Part shown: one piece after another, positions 6,707 through 14,255 of the stretch | Layout: each line of letters opens with the position of its first letter | Position numbering within the stretch: the stretch's first letter is position 1 | Source of the DNA: Flavobacterium odoriferum | GTDB lineage: Bacteria > Bacteroidota > Bacteroidia > Flavobacteriales > Flavobacteriaceae | Assembly (NCBI RefSeq): GCF_025499515.1 | Contig: NZ_JAMKFA010000003.1 | Span: forward strand, 62,001 to 126,000 | Direction of reading: 5' to 3' | Length of the DNA stretch: 64,000 nt | Notes under the pieces: model-generated | What the model was told of the DNA's origin: nothing | The model's database searches: none | What the model saw: only the letters and a program-made list of their open reading frames with translations | Position numbers and translations under genes: made by a program

Positions 6707-8893
6707 ATGTCAACATTTCGTTTTCAAGCTTTAAGAAAAGCAACCGACAGAAAACCAGTTCATGTAGAAGAATTGGACAGAAAATCAGCTATTTTTGGTA
6801 GTAATGTTTTTGGCGATAAAGCCATGCGACAGTTTTTAACATCGGAAGCTTATAAAGCAGTTAAAGCGGCAGCTGAAGGCGTAAAAATCGACAGAAAAAT
6901 TGCCGATTATATTGCTTTGGGAATGAAAGAGTGGGCATTATCTAAAGGAGTAACTCATTACACGCACTGGTTTCAACCATTAACTGGAACCACTGCGGAA
7001 AAGCACGATGCTTTCTTCGAAACATTTCCTGATGGAAGTGACCCAGTAGAAAAATTTGGTGGAAGTCAATTGGTACAACAAGAACCAGATGCGTCTTCTT
7101 TTCCAAATGGAGGAATTCGTAATACATTTGAAGCTAGAGGATATACGGCTTGGGATCCAACATCACCAGCATTTATCTTCGGAACTACATTATGTATTCC
7201 AACGGTTTTCGTATCGTACACAGGAGAAGCATTAGATAACAAAACGCCTTTATTAAGAGCGTTACATGCTATTGATTCAGCCGCAATCGACGTAGCAAAA
7301 TATTTTGATAAAAACGTAAAAAGAGTAACACCAACTTTAGGTTGGGAACAAGAATATTTCTTAGTTGACACCGCTTTAGCCAACTCAAGACCTGATTTAT
7401 TAGCAACAGGAAGAACGTTGTTAGGTCATACGGCAGCAAAAGGGCAACAATTAGACGACCATTATTTTGGTTCGATTCCGACACGAGTTTTAACGTATAT
7501 GCGTGATTTGGAAAACCAATGTATGTTATTAGGAATTCCGGTTAAAACACGTCATAACGAAGTAGCGCCTAACCAATTTGAGTTAGCACCAATCTTCGAA
7601 GAAACGAATTTAGCGGTTGACCACAATTCATTATTAATGGATGTAATGCAAAAAGTGGCTGAACGTCACGATTTTAAAGTATTATTCCACGAAAAACCAT
7701 TCAAAGGAGTAAACGGTTCAGGTAAACACAACAACTGGTCATTAGCAACAGATACTGGAATTAACTTATTAAGTCCAGGAAAAACGCCAATGAGCAACTT
7801 ACAATTCTTGACTTTCTTTATCAATACGATTAAAGCGGTTCATGATTATGAAGAATTGTTAAGAGCGTCAATTGCTTCGGCAAGTAACGACCACCGTTTA
7901 GGGGCTAACGAAGCACCACCAGCAATTATTTCGGTTTTTATCGGACAACAATTGACTAAAGTATTAGCGGAATTAGAAGGTGTTTCTCAAGGGAAATTAT
8001 CTCCAGAAGAAAAAACAGATTTAAAATTAAACGTAGTAGGAAAATTACCAGACGTTTTATTAGACAATACAGACAGAAACAGAACATCACCATTTGCTTT
8101 CACAGGAAACAAATTTGAGTTTAGAGCCGTTGGTTCTTCTGCAAACTGTGCGGTTTCTATGACGACTTTAAATACAATCGTTGCAAAACAATTAAAAGAT
8201 TTCAAAATTGAAGTTGATGCTTTAATTGAGAAAAAAGATTTAAAGAAAGACGAAGCGATTTTTAATGTATTGAGAGAATATATCAAGCAAACAAAAGCTA
8301 TCCTTTTTGAAGGTGATGGTTATAGCGATGCTTGGGAAAAAGAAGCTAAAAAACGTGGCTTAAGCAATCACAAAACTACACCAAAAGCATTAAAAGCAAA
8401 AGTTTCTAAAAAAGCAATTGAATTGTTTGGCGAAATGGGAGTAATGAACCATGTTGAGGTTGAATCACGTTACGAAATTGAATTGGAAGAATACGTGAAA
8501 AAAATCCAAATTGAAGGTCGTGTTTTAGGTGATATTGCACGTAATCATGTGGTTCCAACGGCTATTCGTTACCAAAATGTGTTGATTGAAAACGTAAAAG
8601 GATTAAAAGAAATCTTCGGAAAAGATTTTGAAAAAATTGCAAAAGAGCAAATTTCGTTAATCAAAGAAATTTCAGAACACATCGAAGGCATTAATACGAA
8701 AGTAGAAAAAATGACCGAAGAACGTAAAAAAGCAAACGCCTTAACTAGCACAGAAAAAATGGCAGATGCATACTGTGATAAAGTAAAACCTTACTTCGAA
8801 GAAATTCGTTACCACGCTGACAAATTAGAATTGTTAGTAGACGACGAACTTTGGACACTAACAAAATACAGAGAATTGTTATTTACGAAGTAA
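6707..8893 (+). CDS. glnN: Glutamine synthetase type III
   Basis: 728 residues, the length of GSIII enzymes and much longer than GSI or GSII. It makes glutamine from glutamate, ammonia and ATP in the cytoplasm and is the main ammonia-assimilating enzyme of many Bacteroidetes. Visible active-site blocks are GWEQEYFLVD, KTRHNEVAPNQFELAPIFEE, NGSGKHNNWS and ASNDHRLGANEAPPAIIS; the C-terminal third is a long charged helical region typical of GSIII. The gene stands alone, with an AT-rich leader lacking a Shine-Dalgarno sequence, an inverted repeat at its promoter and a strong terminator after it. Codon use is that of a highly expressed gene (many AAC and TTC). Confidence 0.97.
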   Translation: MSTFRFQALRKATDRKPVHVEELDRKSAIFGSNVFGDKAMRQFLTSEAYKAVKAAAEGVKIDRKIADYIALGMKEWALSKGVTHYTHWFQPLTGTTAEKHDAFFETFPDGSDPVEKFGGSQLVQQEPDASSFPNGGIRNTFEARGYTAWDPTSPAFIFGTTLCIPTVFVSYTGEALDNKTPLLRALHAIDSAAIDVAKYFDKNVKRVTPTLGWEQEYFLVDTALANSRPDLLATGRTLLGHTAAKGQQLDDHYFGSIPTRVLTYMRDLENQCMLLGIPVKTRHNEVAPNQFELAPIFEETNLAVDHNSLLMDVMQKVAERHDFKVLFHEKPFKGVNGSGKHNNWSLATDTGINLLSPGKTPMSNLQFLTFFINTIKAVHDYEELLRASIASASNDHRLGANEAPPAIISVFIGQQLTKVLAELEGVSQGKLSPEEKTDLKLNVVGKLPDVLLDNTDRNRTSPFAFTGNKFEFRAVGSSANCAVSMTTLNTIVAKQLKDFKIEVDALIEKKDLKKDEAIFNVLREYIKQTKAILFEGDGYSDAWEKEAKKRGLSNHKTTPKALKAKVSKKAIELFGEMGVMNHVEVESRYEIELEEYVKKIQIEGRVLGDIARNHVVPTAIRYQNVLIENVKGLKEIFGKDFEKIAKEQISLIKEISEHIEGINTKVEKMTEERKKANALTSTEKMADAYCDKVKPYFEEIRYHADKLELLVDDELWTLTKYRELLFTK

Positions 8894-8902
8894 TTAAAAT
8901 AG

Positions 8903-8930
8903 AAATCCCAATCGAAAGATTGGGATTTTT
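8903..8930 (+). terminator. Intrinsic terminator of glutamine synthetase
   Basis: The stem AAATCCCAATC / GATTGGGATTT with a GAAA tetraloop is followed by T residues, 10 bases after the stop codon. Its stem is the same as that of another terminator near 9566. Confidence 0.9.
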
Positions 8931-9034
8931 GTTAAGTTTTTTTTAGATTTATGTGCCGTTTTTGTATAAATTGATTCAATCGTTGGCATAATGTTTGATA
9001 TGTTTTATCTTATTAACTTTAAACTTGCTTAATT

Positions 9035-9436
9035 ATGAAAACAAAACTCACATTTTTAATTTTAATTTTTTTTATTTCTCTTAGTTCATTTACAATTTTT
9101 GGAAATAGGGACTCAAATAAAAGAAATAGTGAATTTTATGAAGCAAAATTGGTTATTAAAAAGGAATCAGAATCGAGTAGTTTTTCATCGATGTTCTATA
9201 ATGAGTATGTTCCAGTAAAAGTTGAAATGGATGAGAATAATAAAATTATTAAAGTTTCAAATTTAACAACAATTAAAGTTGATGAAATATTATTCAGTTT
9301 TGTTGGTGAAATAGTAAATTTTGATAAAAAAAATATTGCATTGTCTAAAGAGATATCTGTTTATGATGAAAAAACAAAAAAAATACAATATTTTTATTTA
9401 AAGATAGACAAAAGAATTTTAATAAAAAAAATATAA
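9035..9436 (+). CDS. Hypothetical exported protein
   Basis: 133 residues. The N-terminus is a signal peptide (MKTKLTFLILIFFISLSSFTIF, split here only for reading: a basic start and 17 hydrophobic residues). The mature part is lysine-rich and beta-like, with no known motif; the second half ends KKIQYFYLKIDKRILIKKI. It is flanked by two terminators with the same stem sequence and is very AT-rich. I do not recognise it, and a narrow lineage-specific protein is likely. Confidence 0.6.
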   Translation: MKTKLTFLILIFFISLSSFTIFGNRDSNKRNSEFYEAKLVIKKESESSSFSSMFYNEYVPVKVEMDENNKIIKVSNLTTIKVDEILFSFVGEIVNFDKKNIALSKEISVYDEKTKKIQYFYLKIDKRILIKKI

Positions 9437-9565
9437 AATATTTTAAAACTTTTTATTGTTTGATTATGGACTTTAAATATGTTCTATCTTAATGTTTGTG
9501 AAATTTTCGTCATTAAATGAACTTTTCTGAATATGTAACACAAATTTAGAAAATTGAGTATAGCA

Positions 9566-9595
9566 AAAATCCCAATCTTTGGATTGGGATTTTTT
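9566..9595. terminator. Bidirectional intrinsic terminator
   Basis: AAAATCCCAATC / GATTGGGATTTTT with a TTTG loop is flanked by A and T runs. It lies between the convergent exported-protein genes, and the stem is shared with the terminator after glutamine synthetase. Confidence 0.88.
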
Positions 9596-9620
9596 ATTTG
9601 ATATAAATCAGTATTATTCC

Positions 9621-10181
9621 TTAACAATTGTCATTTTTACTTAAATCGCGTTCAAAAAGCACTTTGTTGTTGTGTTCAATATAGTTGCTTGATAAAATCA
9701 AATAAGGATGATTGTTGGAAAAGCCAGCGCTTCGGCTTTTGATAATTATTTTATCGTTAACTTTTAGACTATTCAATTTTTCAAAATCATTTGGAATAAA
9801 TTGCATCATATAATTTTCGCCATTAATCTTCACAACTAGCCATTTTGGACTTGATGGGTTTGTGGTTGGAAATTGAAAAGTAACTGATGTTACAATGGCT
9901 TCCATTTCAGCAAAAGCATTTATTTCGTTTTTTATTTTCTCATAGCTGGCTTGTACTTTTTTGCCTTCGGGAGAATCTTTCCATTCATTAAATTTTATGC
10001 CATCTGGTGAAGCTTCCCATTTTTTTCTTTTCTCTAAATTGGATAACGGTTTTGAAGAAATTGTAGTGTCGTTTTTAATTTCACGATTAACATGTAACCC
10101 ATTGGCAAAAGTTGAAAAGCTAAATACAAATCCACTTATCACAACCAATGAAAAGATTAGAACATAAATTGTTTTTTTCAT
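9621..10181 (-). CDS. Exported protein of unknown function with WxxSPxG repeat
   Basis: 186 residues from the ATG at 10181 (MKKTIYVLIFSLVV...), where a signal peptide begins; an ATG 42 bases upstream would add a polar leader and is less likely. After the signal peptide, a lysine-rich helical segment holds two similar units, WEASPDGIKFNEW and WKDSPEGKKVQASY. The C-terminal 85 residues look like a small beta domain (MEAIVTSVTFQF, WLVVKINGENYMMQFIP, LKVNDKIIIKSRS), possibly an OB fold. It is divergent from a membrane-bound winged-helix regulator 109 bases away, which suggests it may be a target of that regulator. Function unknown. Confidence 0.7.
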   Translation of the reverse strand: MKKTIYVLIFSLVVISGFVFSFSTFANGLHVNREIKNDTTISSKPLSNLEKRKKWEASPDGIKFNEWKDSPEGKKVQASYEKIKNEINAFAEMEAIVTSVTFQFPTTNPSSPKWLVVKINGENYMMQFIPNDFEKLNSLKVNDKIIIKSRSAGFSNNHPYLILSSNYIEHNNKVLFERDLSKNDNC

Positions 10182-10290
10182 AATTTTCACTTTTTTAAAT
10201 TGATTACACGAATTTACATTCATAATTTTTTGTTAGAACAATTGGGATTGTAAATAAAAATGTAAACTTTGTAAATAATTAATTGACACA

Positions 10291-11172
10291 ATGAATAGTA
10301 GACAAAAACTCCTTTCTGGGAAAACTAAATATGTAATTGCATTGTTATTACTAGTGTTAATTTCATTGGCTTTCTTTGTAAATACGAATAGCGATTTTGA
10401 TCTTTCCAGAAGAGAAGTTTTACTGCGAAGAATTGGTCATGAAATACTTTTGCAATCTGGAGATAGTACTTCGAGAGTGCTTCCGATAAAAAAGATAGCT
10501 GAAAATGAATACCAAATTAGTTTTGAAAAAGAATTTTCATTTGTAACCGATTCGTTAGTAAATACTACCCAACGTTTACTAGCCAAAGATTATCACGTTT
10601 CCGATTATATTGTAAATGTAATTAATTGTAATAATTCTAGTGTAGCTTATGGATATGCAATTTCTAAAAACAAGAAAGAGGATGTTTTAGCTTGTGTGGG
10701 AAGAAAACAACCTATTGCTTGTTACAAGATAAATATCAAATTTAAACCAAGCGATGTAGTTACAGCAAATAGTAAATATTATTTAGTAGGATTAGCGATT
10801 TTATTATTGATTGGATTTGTTTTTTGGAAATTAAAACCTAAAAAACAATTATCTAAAATTGATAATAGCAAGCTTTTTACCTTTGGTTCAGTGGTGTTTG
10901 ATGCGCAAAAGCGTCAACTAGAAATTAATAAGGAAACCATAGATTTAACAGCAACCGAAACACGTTTGTTGCTCATTTTTGCCTCATCGCCTAATGAAAC
11001 AATAGAAAGAAGCCGACTACAAAAAGAGATTTGGGAAGACGAAGGCGTAATTGTAGGACGCAGTTTAGACATGTTTATATCAAAACTTAGAAAAAAACTA
11101 GAACTTGACCCGAATATTAATATTGTAGTGGTTCGTGGAAAAGGGTATAAGCTTGAGGTTAATTCTTTATGA
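10291..11172 (+). CDS. Membrane-anchored winged-helix transcriptional regulator
   Basis: 293 residues. One membrane helix at about 14-30, a periplasmic domain of about 130 residues with three cysteines (C113, C135, C144), a second membrane helix at about 163-179, then a C-terminal cytoplasmic OmpR/PhoB-type winged helix (about 195-290; TATETRLLLIF, SRLQKEIWEDEG, RSLDMFISKLRKKL, VRGKGYKLEV). There is no receiver domain or kinase, so it is a one-component system in which the periplasmic part would sense a signal directly. The domain order is the reverse of ToxR. It is divergent from an exported protein of unknown function. Target genes are unknown. Confidence 0.85.
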   Translation: MNSRQKLLSGKTKYVIALLLLVLISLAFFVNTNSDFDLSRREVLLRRIGHEILLQSGDSTSRVLPIKKIAENEYQISFEKEFSFVTDSLVNTTQRLLAKDYHVSDYIVNVINCNNSSVAYGYAISKNKKEDVLACVGRKQPIACYKINIKFKPSDVVTANSKYYLVGLAILLLIGFVFWKLKPKKQLSKIDNSKLFTFGSVVFDAQKRQLEINKETIDLTATETRLLLIFASSPNETIERSRLQKEIWEDEGVIVGRSLDMFISKLRKKLELDPNINIVVVRGKGYKLEVNSL

Positions 11173-11205
11173 TTGTAGGCACGGATTCGGATTCCATACG
11201 AAGTA

Positions 11206-11970
11206 TTATTTCAGACTAATTTTTTCTCCAGTAATTGTTTTGATTAATAATTCAGCAGTTTCAATTGATATTATACTTTCAAGGACTAAATCATTGAATT
11301 TACCTTTAATTAATTCAATCCAATTCTTTTTATTCAAACCATTTATAAGGTCTTTTATTTCGTCTGTTTCATTAAAAATAATTTCTTGCCCGAATTCTAA
11401 TCGTTCTATTTGATTTTTTAGTAATTCAAAATTGTGATTGAAGAGACTGATTTCTTCTCTTGAGAAATAATCAATTTCATTTTTTATTTTGCTTTCTCTG
11501 AAGTACCATTCTATTAATTCAATAAATGGTTTAAAAAAATAGGTATTGAAAAATTCTTGAGATTCATTATAATTGCCTTCTACTTTGTACCATTTGTTAG
11601 AGAGTTCAATATAAGAACTGTTATATTTAGGTGATTTCTCAAACATATTTTTAATCTCAAAATATCCAAAAGCACCTTGTAATTCCCTTGTTTTTAGTAA
11701 TTCAAGAACTTCTTTTTTTATTTTGTGATTATTAAAAGAACTTTTGGATTCTTGAAGTTTAATTTCAACTTCTTTGAAGTCTTCACCGATTCTTTCTAAA
11801 GTTCTTCTTGAAATAGGTTGTTGATGTAAGAAATTAAAGAATTGATCAATCTTGATTTCAAGATGATTTCTATCCGAATAAATAATATCTGATGAATAAT
11901 CTGAAATTTTTTCAGTTATTTCGTCTAAGTCTAAGTTTCTCATTTTTTCAAAAATTTGCGCCTTATTCAT
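11206..11970 (-). CDS. Uncharacterised AT-rich orphan protein
   Basis: 254 residues, no signal peptide or membrane helix. It is strongly helical, with coiled-coil-like stretches (IGEDFKEVEIKLQESK, NHKIKKEVLELLKT), and ends in a conserved-looking module: LEFGQEIIFNETDEIKDL, KKNWIELIKGK, then ISIETAELLIKTITGEK. I recall similar C-terminal modules in uncharacterised Bacteroidetes proteins but no function. The gene is more AT-rich than its neighbours, stands alone and converges on the regulator gene with 33 bases between stops, so recent acquisition is plausible. Confidence 0.6.
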   Translation of the reverse strand: MNKAQIFEKMRNLDLDEITEKISDYSSDIIYSDRNHLEIKIDQFFNFLHQQPISRRTLERIGEDFKEVEIKLQESKSSFNNHKIKKEVLELLKTRELQGAFGYFEIKNMFEKSPKYNSSYIELSNKWYKVEGNYNESQEFFNTYFFKPFIELIEWYFRESKIKNEIDYFSREEISLFNHNFELLKNQIERLEFGQEIIFNETDEIKDLINGLNKKNWIELIKGKFNDLVLESIISIETAELLIKTITGEKISLK

Positions 11971-12083
11971 TTATATATTTGAATAAGTTTTCGCTTTATT
12001 CTCCCAAAAATATAAAAAAAAGTGTACAAAAAATACAACGATTATACAATTTTTACTATTTTCGATAAACTAAAACCTACCCA

Positions 12084-12854
12084 ATGAAAAAAATACTTTT
12101 TCTGTTTTTGTTGCTGAGTTCGATTTCTTTTGGGCAAAACAAGTTTACGGTGTATTTTGATACGGATTCTGACCAATTAAGATTAAATGAATTGACTCGT
12201 TTTGATGATTTTTTTAGAAATAAAAAGGTTAAATTCACTAAACTCATTGGGTATTGCGATTATCGTGCAACCAATGGTTATAACGATACTTTGGCGTTCA
12301 ATAGAGCTAAATTTGTATCTCATATTATCGAAAAAGTTGCCGATCAAAAACAAATCGAAATCGAAAGTAAAGGCGAAAATTTCGAACAAAATTCCGATTT
12401 AGCCTTAAACCGAAAAGTTGAAATTTATTACGAAGAAACCCCAATTGAAGTTGTTGAAAAAGTAGCAACAAATAATTTAATAAATCAGGTTTCAAATGCA
12501 AAAGTTGGCGATAAACTCATTTTAAAAAACCTTTATTTTTATGATCGTTCCGGAATTCTTAGACCAGAATCTAAACCCGTTATGGAAGAATTGTTAGCGA
12601 TTATGCGTGCCAATCCAAAACTAAAAATCGAAATTCAAGGTCATATTTGCTGTCAATTAGGTACTGATGTTGAAGACACCGCAAGAACAAGAGCGTTAAC
12701 AGTTTATAATTATCTCATCAACAAAGGAATTGCAGTAAATAGATTGAGTTTTAAAAGTTTTGGAAGTACAAAACCAATTCATAAAATTCCAGAAAAAACA
12801 GAAGAAGAACGCAACGAAAACCGCAGAGTAGAAATTCAAATTATTGAAAATTAA
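12084..12854 (+). CDS. Tandem OmpA-like domain protein 1
   Basis: 256 residues with a signal peptide ending near FGQN. There is no beta-barrel; instead two OmpA C-terminal-like domains lie in tandem. The first (about 20-115) keeps the peptidoglycan-binding pattern (YFDTDSDQL, IGYCDYRATNGYNDTLAFNRA, NRKVEIYY). The second (about 150-255) has IEIQGHICC where GHTD is expected, but keeps the RTRALTVYNYL and ENRRVEIQI blocks. OmpA domains tether proteins to peptidoglycan in the periplasm. A paralogue follows 56 bases downstream with its own promoter. The role is inferred to be cell-wall anchoring; the paired cysteines are unusual. Confidence 0.85.
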   Translation: MKKILFLFLLLSSISFGQNKFTVYFDTDSDQLRLNELTRFDDFFRNKKVKFTKLIGYCDYRATNGYNDTLAFNRAKFVSHIIEKVADQKQIEIESKGENFEQNSDLALNRKVEIYYEETPIEVVEKVATNNLINQVSNAKVGDKLILKNLYFYDRSGILRPESKPVMEELLAIMRANPKLKIEIQGHICCQLGTDVEDTARTRALTVYNYLINKGIAVNRLSFKSFGSTKPIHKIPEKTEEERNENRRVEIQIIEN

Positions 12855-12855
12855 C

Positions 12856-12885
12856 TTTGGCATACTTTTGTATGTAGTATATTTG
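12856..12885 (+). promoter_or_regulatory. Bacteroidetes promoter (TTTG-N18-TATATTTG)
   Basis: TTTG at 12856-12859 and TATATTTG at 12878-12885 are separated by 18 bases, a good match to the -33/-7 promoter of Bacteroidetes. It starts directly after the stop of the first OmpA-like gene and precedes the second by 25 bases, so the paralogues can be expressed separately. Confidence 0.75.
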
Positions 12886-12910
12886 TTGTTATTTCGTAAA
12901 AAGTAAAAAA

Positions 12911-13726
12911 ATGAAGTTTGTATTTTCAATAGTATTTTTCTGGTTCGGCTATTTTGCCTTTTCGCAAGAACAGGTTACGTTCTATTTTGACAACGATAAA
13001 TTTGAATTAAACAAAGTAGAAGCCGCCAAACTTCAAAAGTGGATTGCCGAAAATACCACTTCTAAAATCCTTTCCATTACTGGTTCTACAGACGAAGTAG
13101 GAACTTCGGGTTACAACGATACCTTGTCGCAAAAACGTGTGAGTTATATTTTTAAACAAGTCAATGGTAAAATCAACATCAGACCCGATTTTAAAAGTAT
13201 TTCTCTTGGCGAAAAAGGAGCAACATCAACCAATAAAGCAGAAAATCGAAAAGCGATAATTCACTATTTGCTTGAAAAAGATTTGGCAAAAGAAAATGAA
13301 ATTTTAGGCATTAAAGAAGCAGTCGAAGTAATAATTCCGGAAAATGCAACGTTAGAAGAAAAAGTAAAGTTGTCTAAAGTAGGAACAAAGATTGTCTTAA
13401 AAAACATTAACTTTTACCAAAATACTTTTGCAACTATGCCCGAATCACAAGCAACATTGTATGATTTGTTGTTTATAATGCAAAATAACCAAAACCTAAA
13501 AATCGAAATTCAAGGACATATTTGCTGTATTGATAAAGATCATCGAAATTTATCTACCGATAGAGCAAAGCAAATCAAACGTTTTTTAGTGTATAATGGC
13601 ATTCCTCAACATCGCATTCAAACCAAAGGTTTTGGTGTTTCGCAACCTATTTATCCAATTCCTGAAGCTAGTGAAGAACAAGCTGCTGCCAACAGAAGAG
13701 TTGAAATTGAAATTTTAAGCAAATAA
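12911..13726 (+). CDS. Tandem OmpA-like domain protein 2
   Basis: 271 residues, paralogue of the preceding protein. Signal peptide ending near FAFSQE; first OmpA-like domain (YFDNDKFELN, ITGSTDEVGTSGYNDTL, ENRKAIIHYLL), second domain (LKNINFYQNTFATMP, IEIQGHICCIDKDHR, STDRAKQIKRFLVYNGI, NRRVEIEIL). The same GHICC sequence replaces GHTD in the second domain, so the change predates the duplication. Its own promoter lies upstream, and a small lipoprotein gene follows after 10 bases. A periplasmic peptidoglycan-associated role is inferred. Confidence 0.85.
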   Translation: MKFVFSIVFFWFGYFAFSQEQVTFYFDNDKFELNKVEAAKLQKWIAENTTSKILSITGSTDEVGTSGYNDTLSQKRVSYIFKQVNGKINIRPDFKSISLGEKGATSTNKAENRKAIIHYLLEKDLAKENEILGIKEAVEVIIPENATLEEKVKLSKVGTKIVLKNINFYQNTFATMPESQATLYDLLFIMQNNQNLKIEIQGHICCIDKDHRNLSTDRAKQIKRFLVYNGIPQHRIQTKGFGVSQPIYPIPEASEEQAAANRRVEIEILSK

Positions 13727-13736
13727 TTTTATACCA

Positions 13737-14180
13737 ATGAAAAAGTATATTCCGTTTTTACTATTAACAATTACTTTATTAACTTCAAGCTGCGACAAAT
13801 GTAACGAAGGCGATAAAGCAACTCCAGCATCAATATTTGTTGAGATTATTGATGAGACAACCTTAGAAAATGTTTTTGAAAACGAATCATTTACTGCTGC
13901 TCAAATTTCGGTTAAAGATTTAGAAGACGAACTTATTCCGTTTAATTTTATTCCGAATAATAATTTAATTCAGTTGTTTCCAAATACTGAGAATCCAATT
14001 GGCAACACATTCATCATTACACTAAATAATGAAACGACTTCAACAATGGAGGAAATTACAATTACACATGATGTTTCGGCTACCAATGAAGAGTGTTACA
14101 CTACTTACAAAATTGAAAATGTACAAGTGCCAAATAATTCATCAGAATTAGTGAATGGAATTTATGTGATAAAAATGTAA
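13737..14180 (+). CDS. Small lipoprotein of unknown function
   Basis: 147 residues. Lipoprotein signal MKKYIPFLLLTITLLTSSC with the lipidated cysteine at 19, followed at once by DKCNEGD. The rest is acidic, threonine- and asparagine-rich and beta-like (QISVKDLEDELIPFNFIP, TSTMEEITITHD). It begins 10 bases after the second tandem OmpA gene and probably shares its transcript, so it may work with that protein at the cell envelope. No family recognised. Confidence 0.7.
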   Translation: MKKYIPFLLLTITLLTSSCDKCNEGDKATPASIFVEIIDETTLENVFENESFTAAQISVKDLEDELIPFNFIPNNNLIQLFPNTENPIGNTFIITLNNETTSTMEEITITHDVSATNEECYTTYKIENVQVPNNSSELVNGIYVIKM

Positions 14181-14183
14181 CAA

Positions 14184-14218
14184 TTTCTAAATTCATACTT
14201 CTAAATTCTAAATTTTAG
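14184..14218 (+). repeat. TTCTAAATT repeat tract before purM promoter
   Basis: TTCTAAATTC, CTTCTAAATTC and CTAAATTTTAG recur within 35 bases directly before the TATCTTTG element of purM. A similar tract (TTCTAATTTC units) stands at the same place before pyrG. It may replace a normal -33 box or be a dispersed intergenic repeat. Confidence 0.45.
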
Positions 14219-14221
14219 AAC

Positions 14222-14229
14222 TATCTTTG
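14222..14229 (+). promoter_or_regulatory. -7 promoter element of purM
   Basis: TATCTTTG, matching TAnnTTTG, 26 bases before the purM start codon. The leader between them is CCACAACAACAACACACT-like, C/A-rich and without a Shine-Dalgarno sequence. Confidence 0.7.
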
Positions 14230-14255
14230 CGCCACAACAACAACACACTACATAC

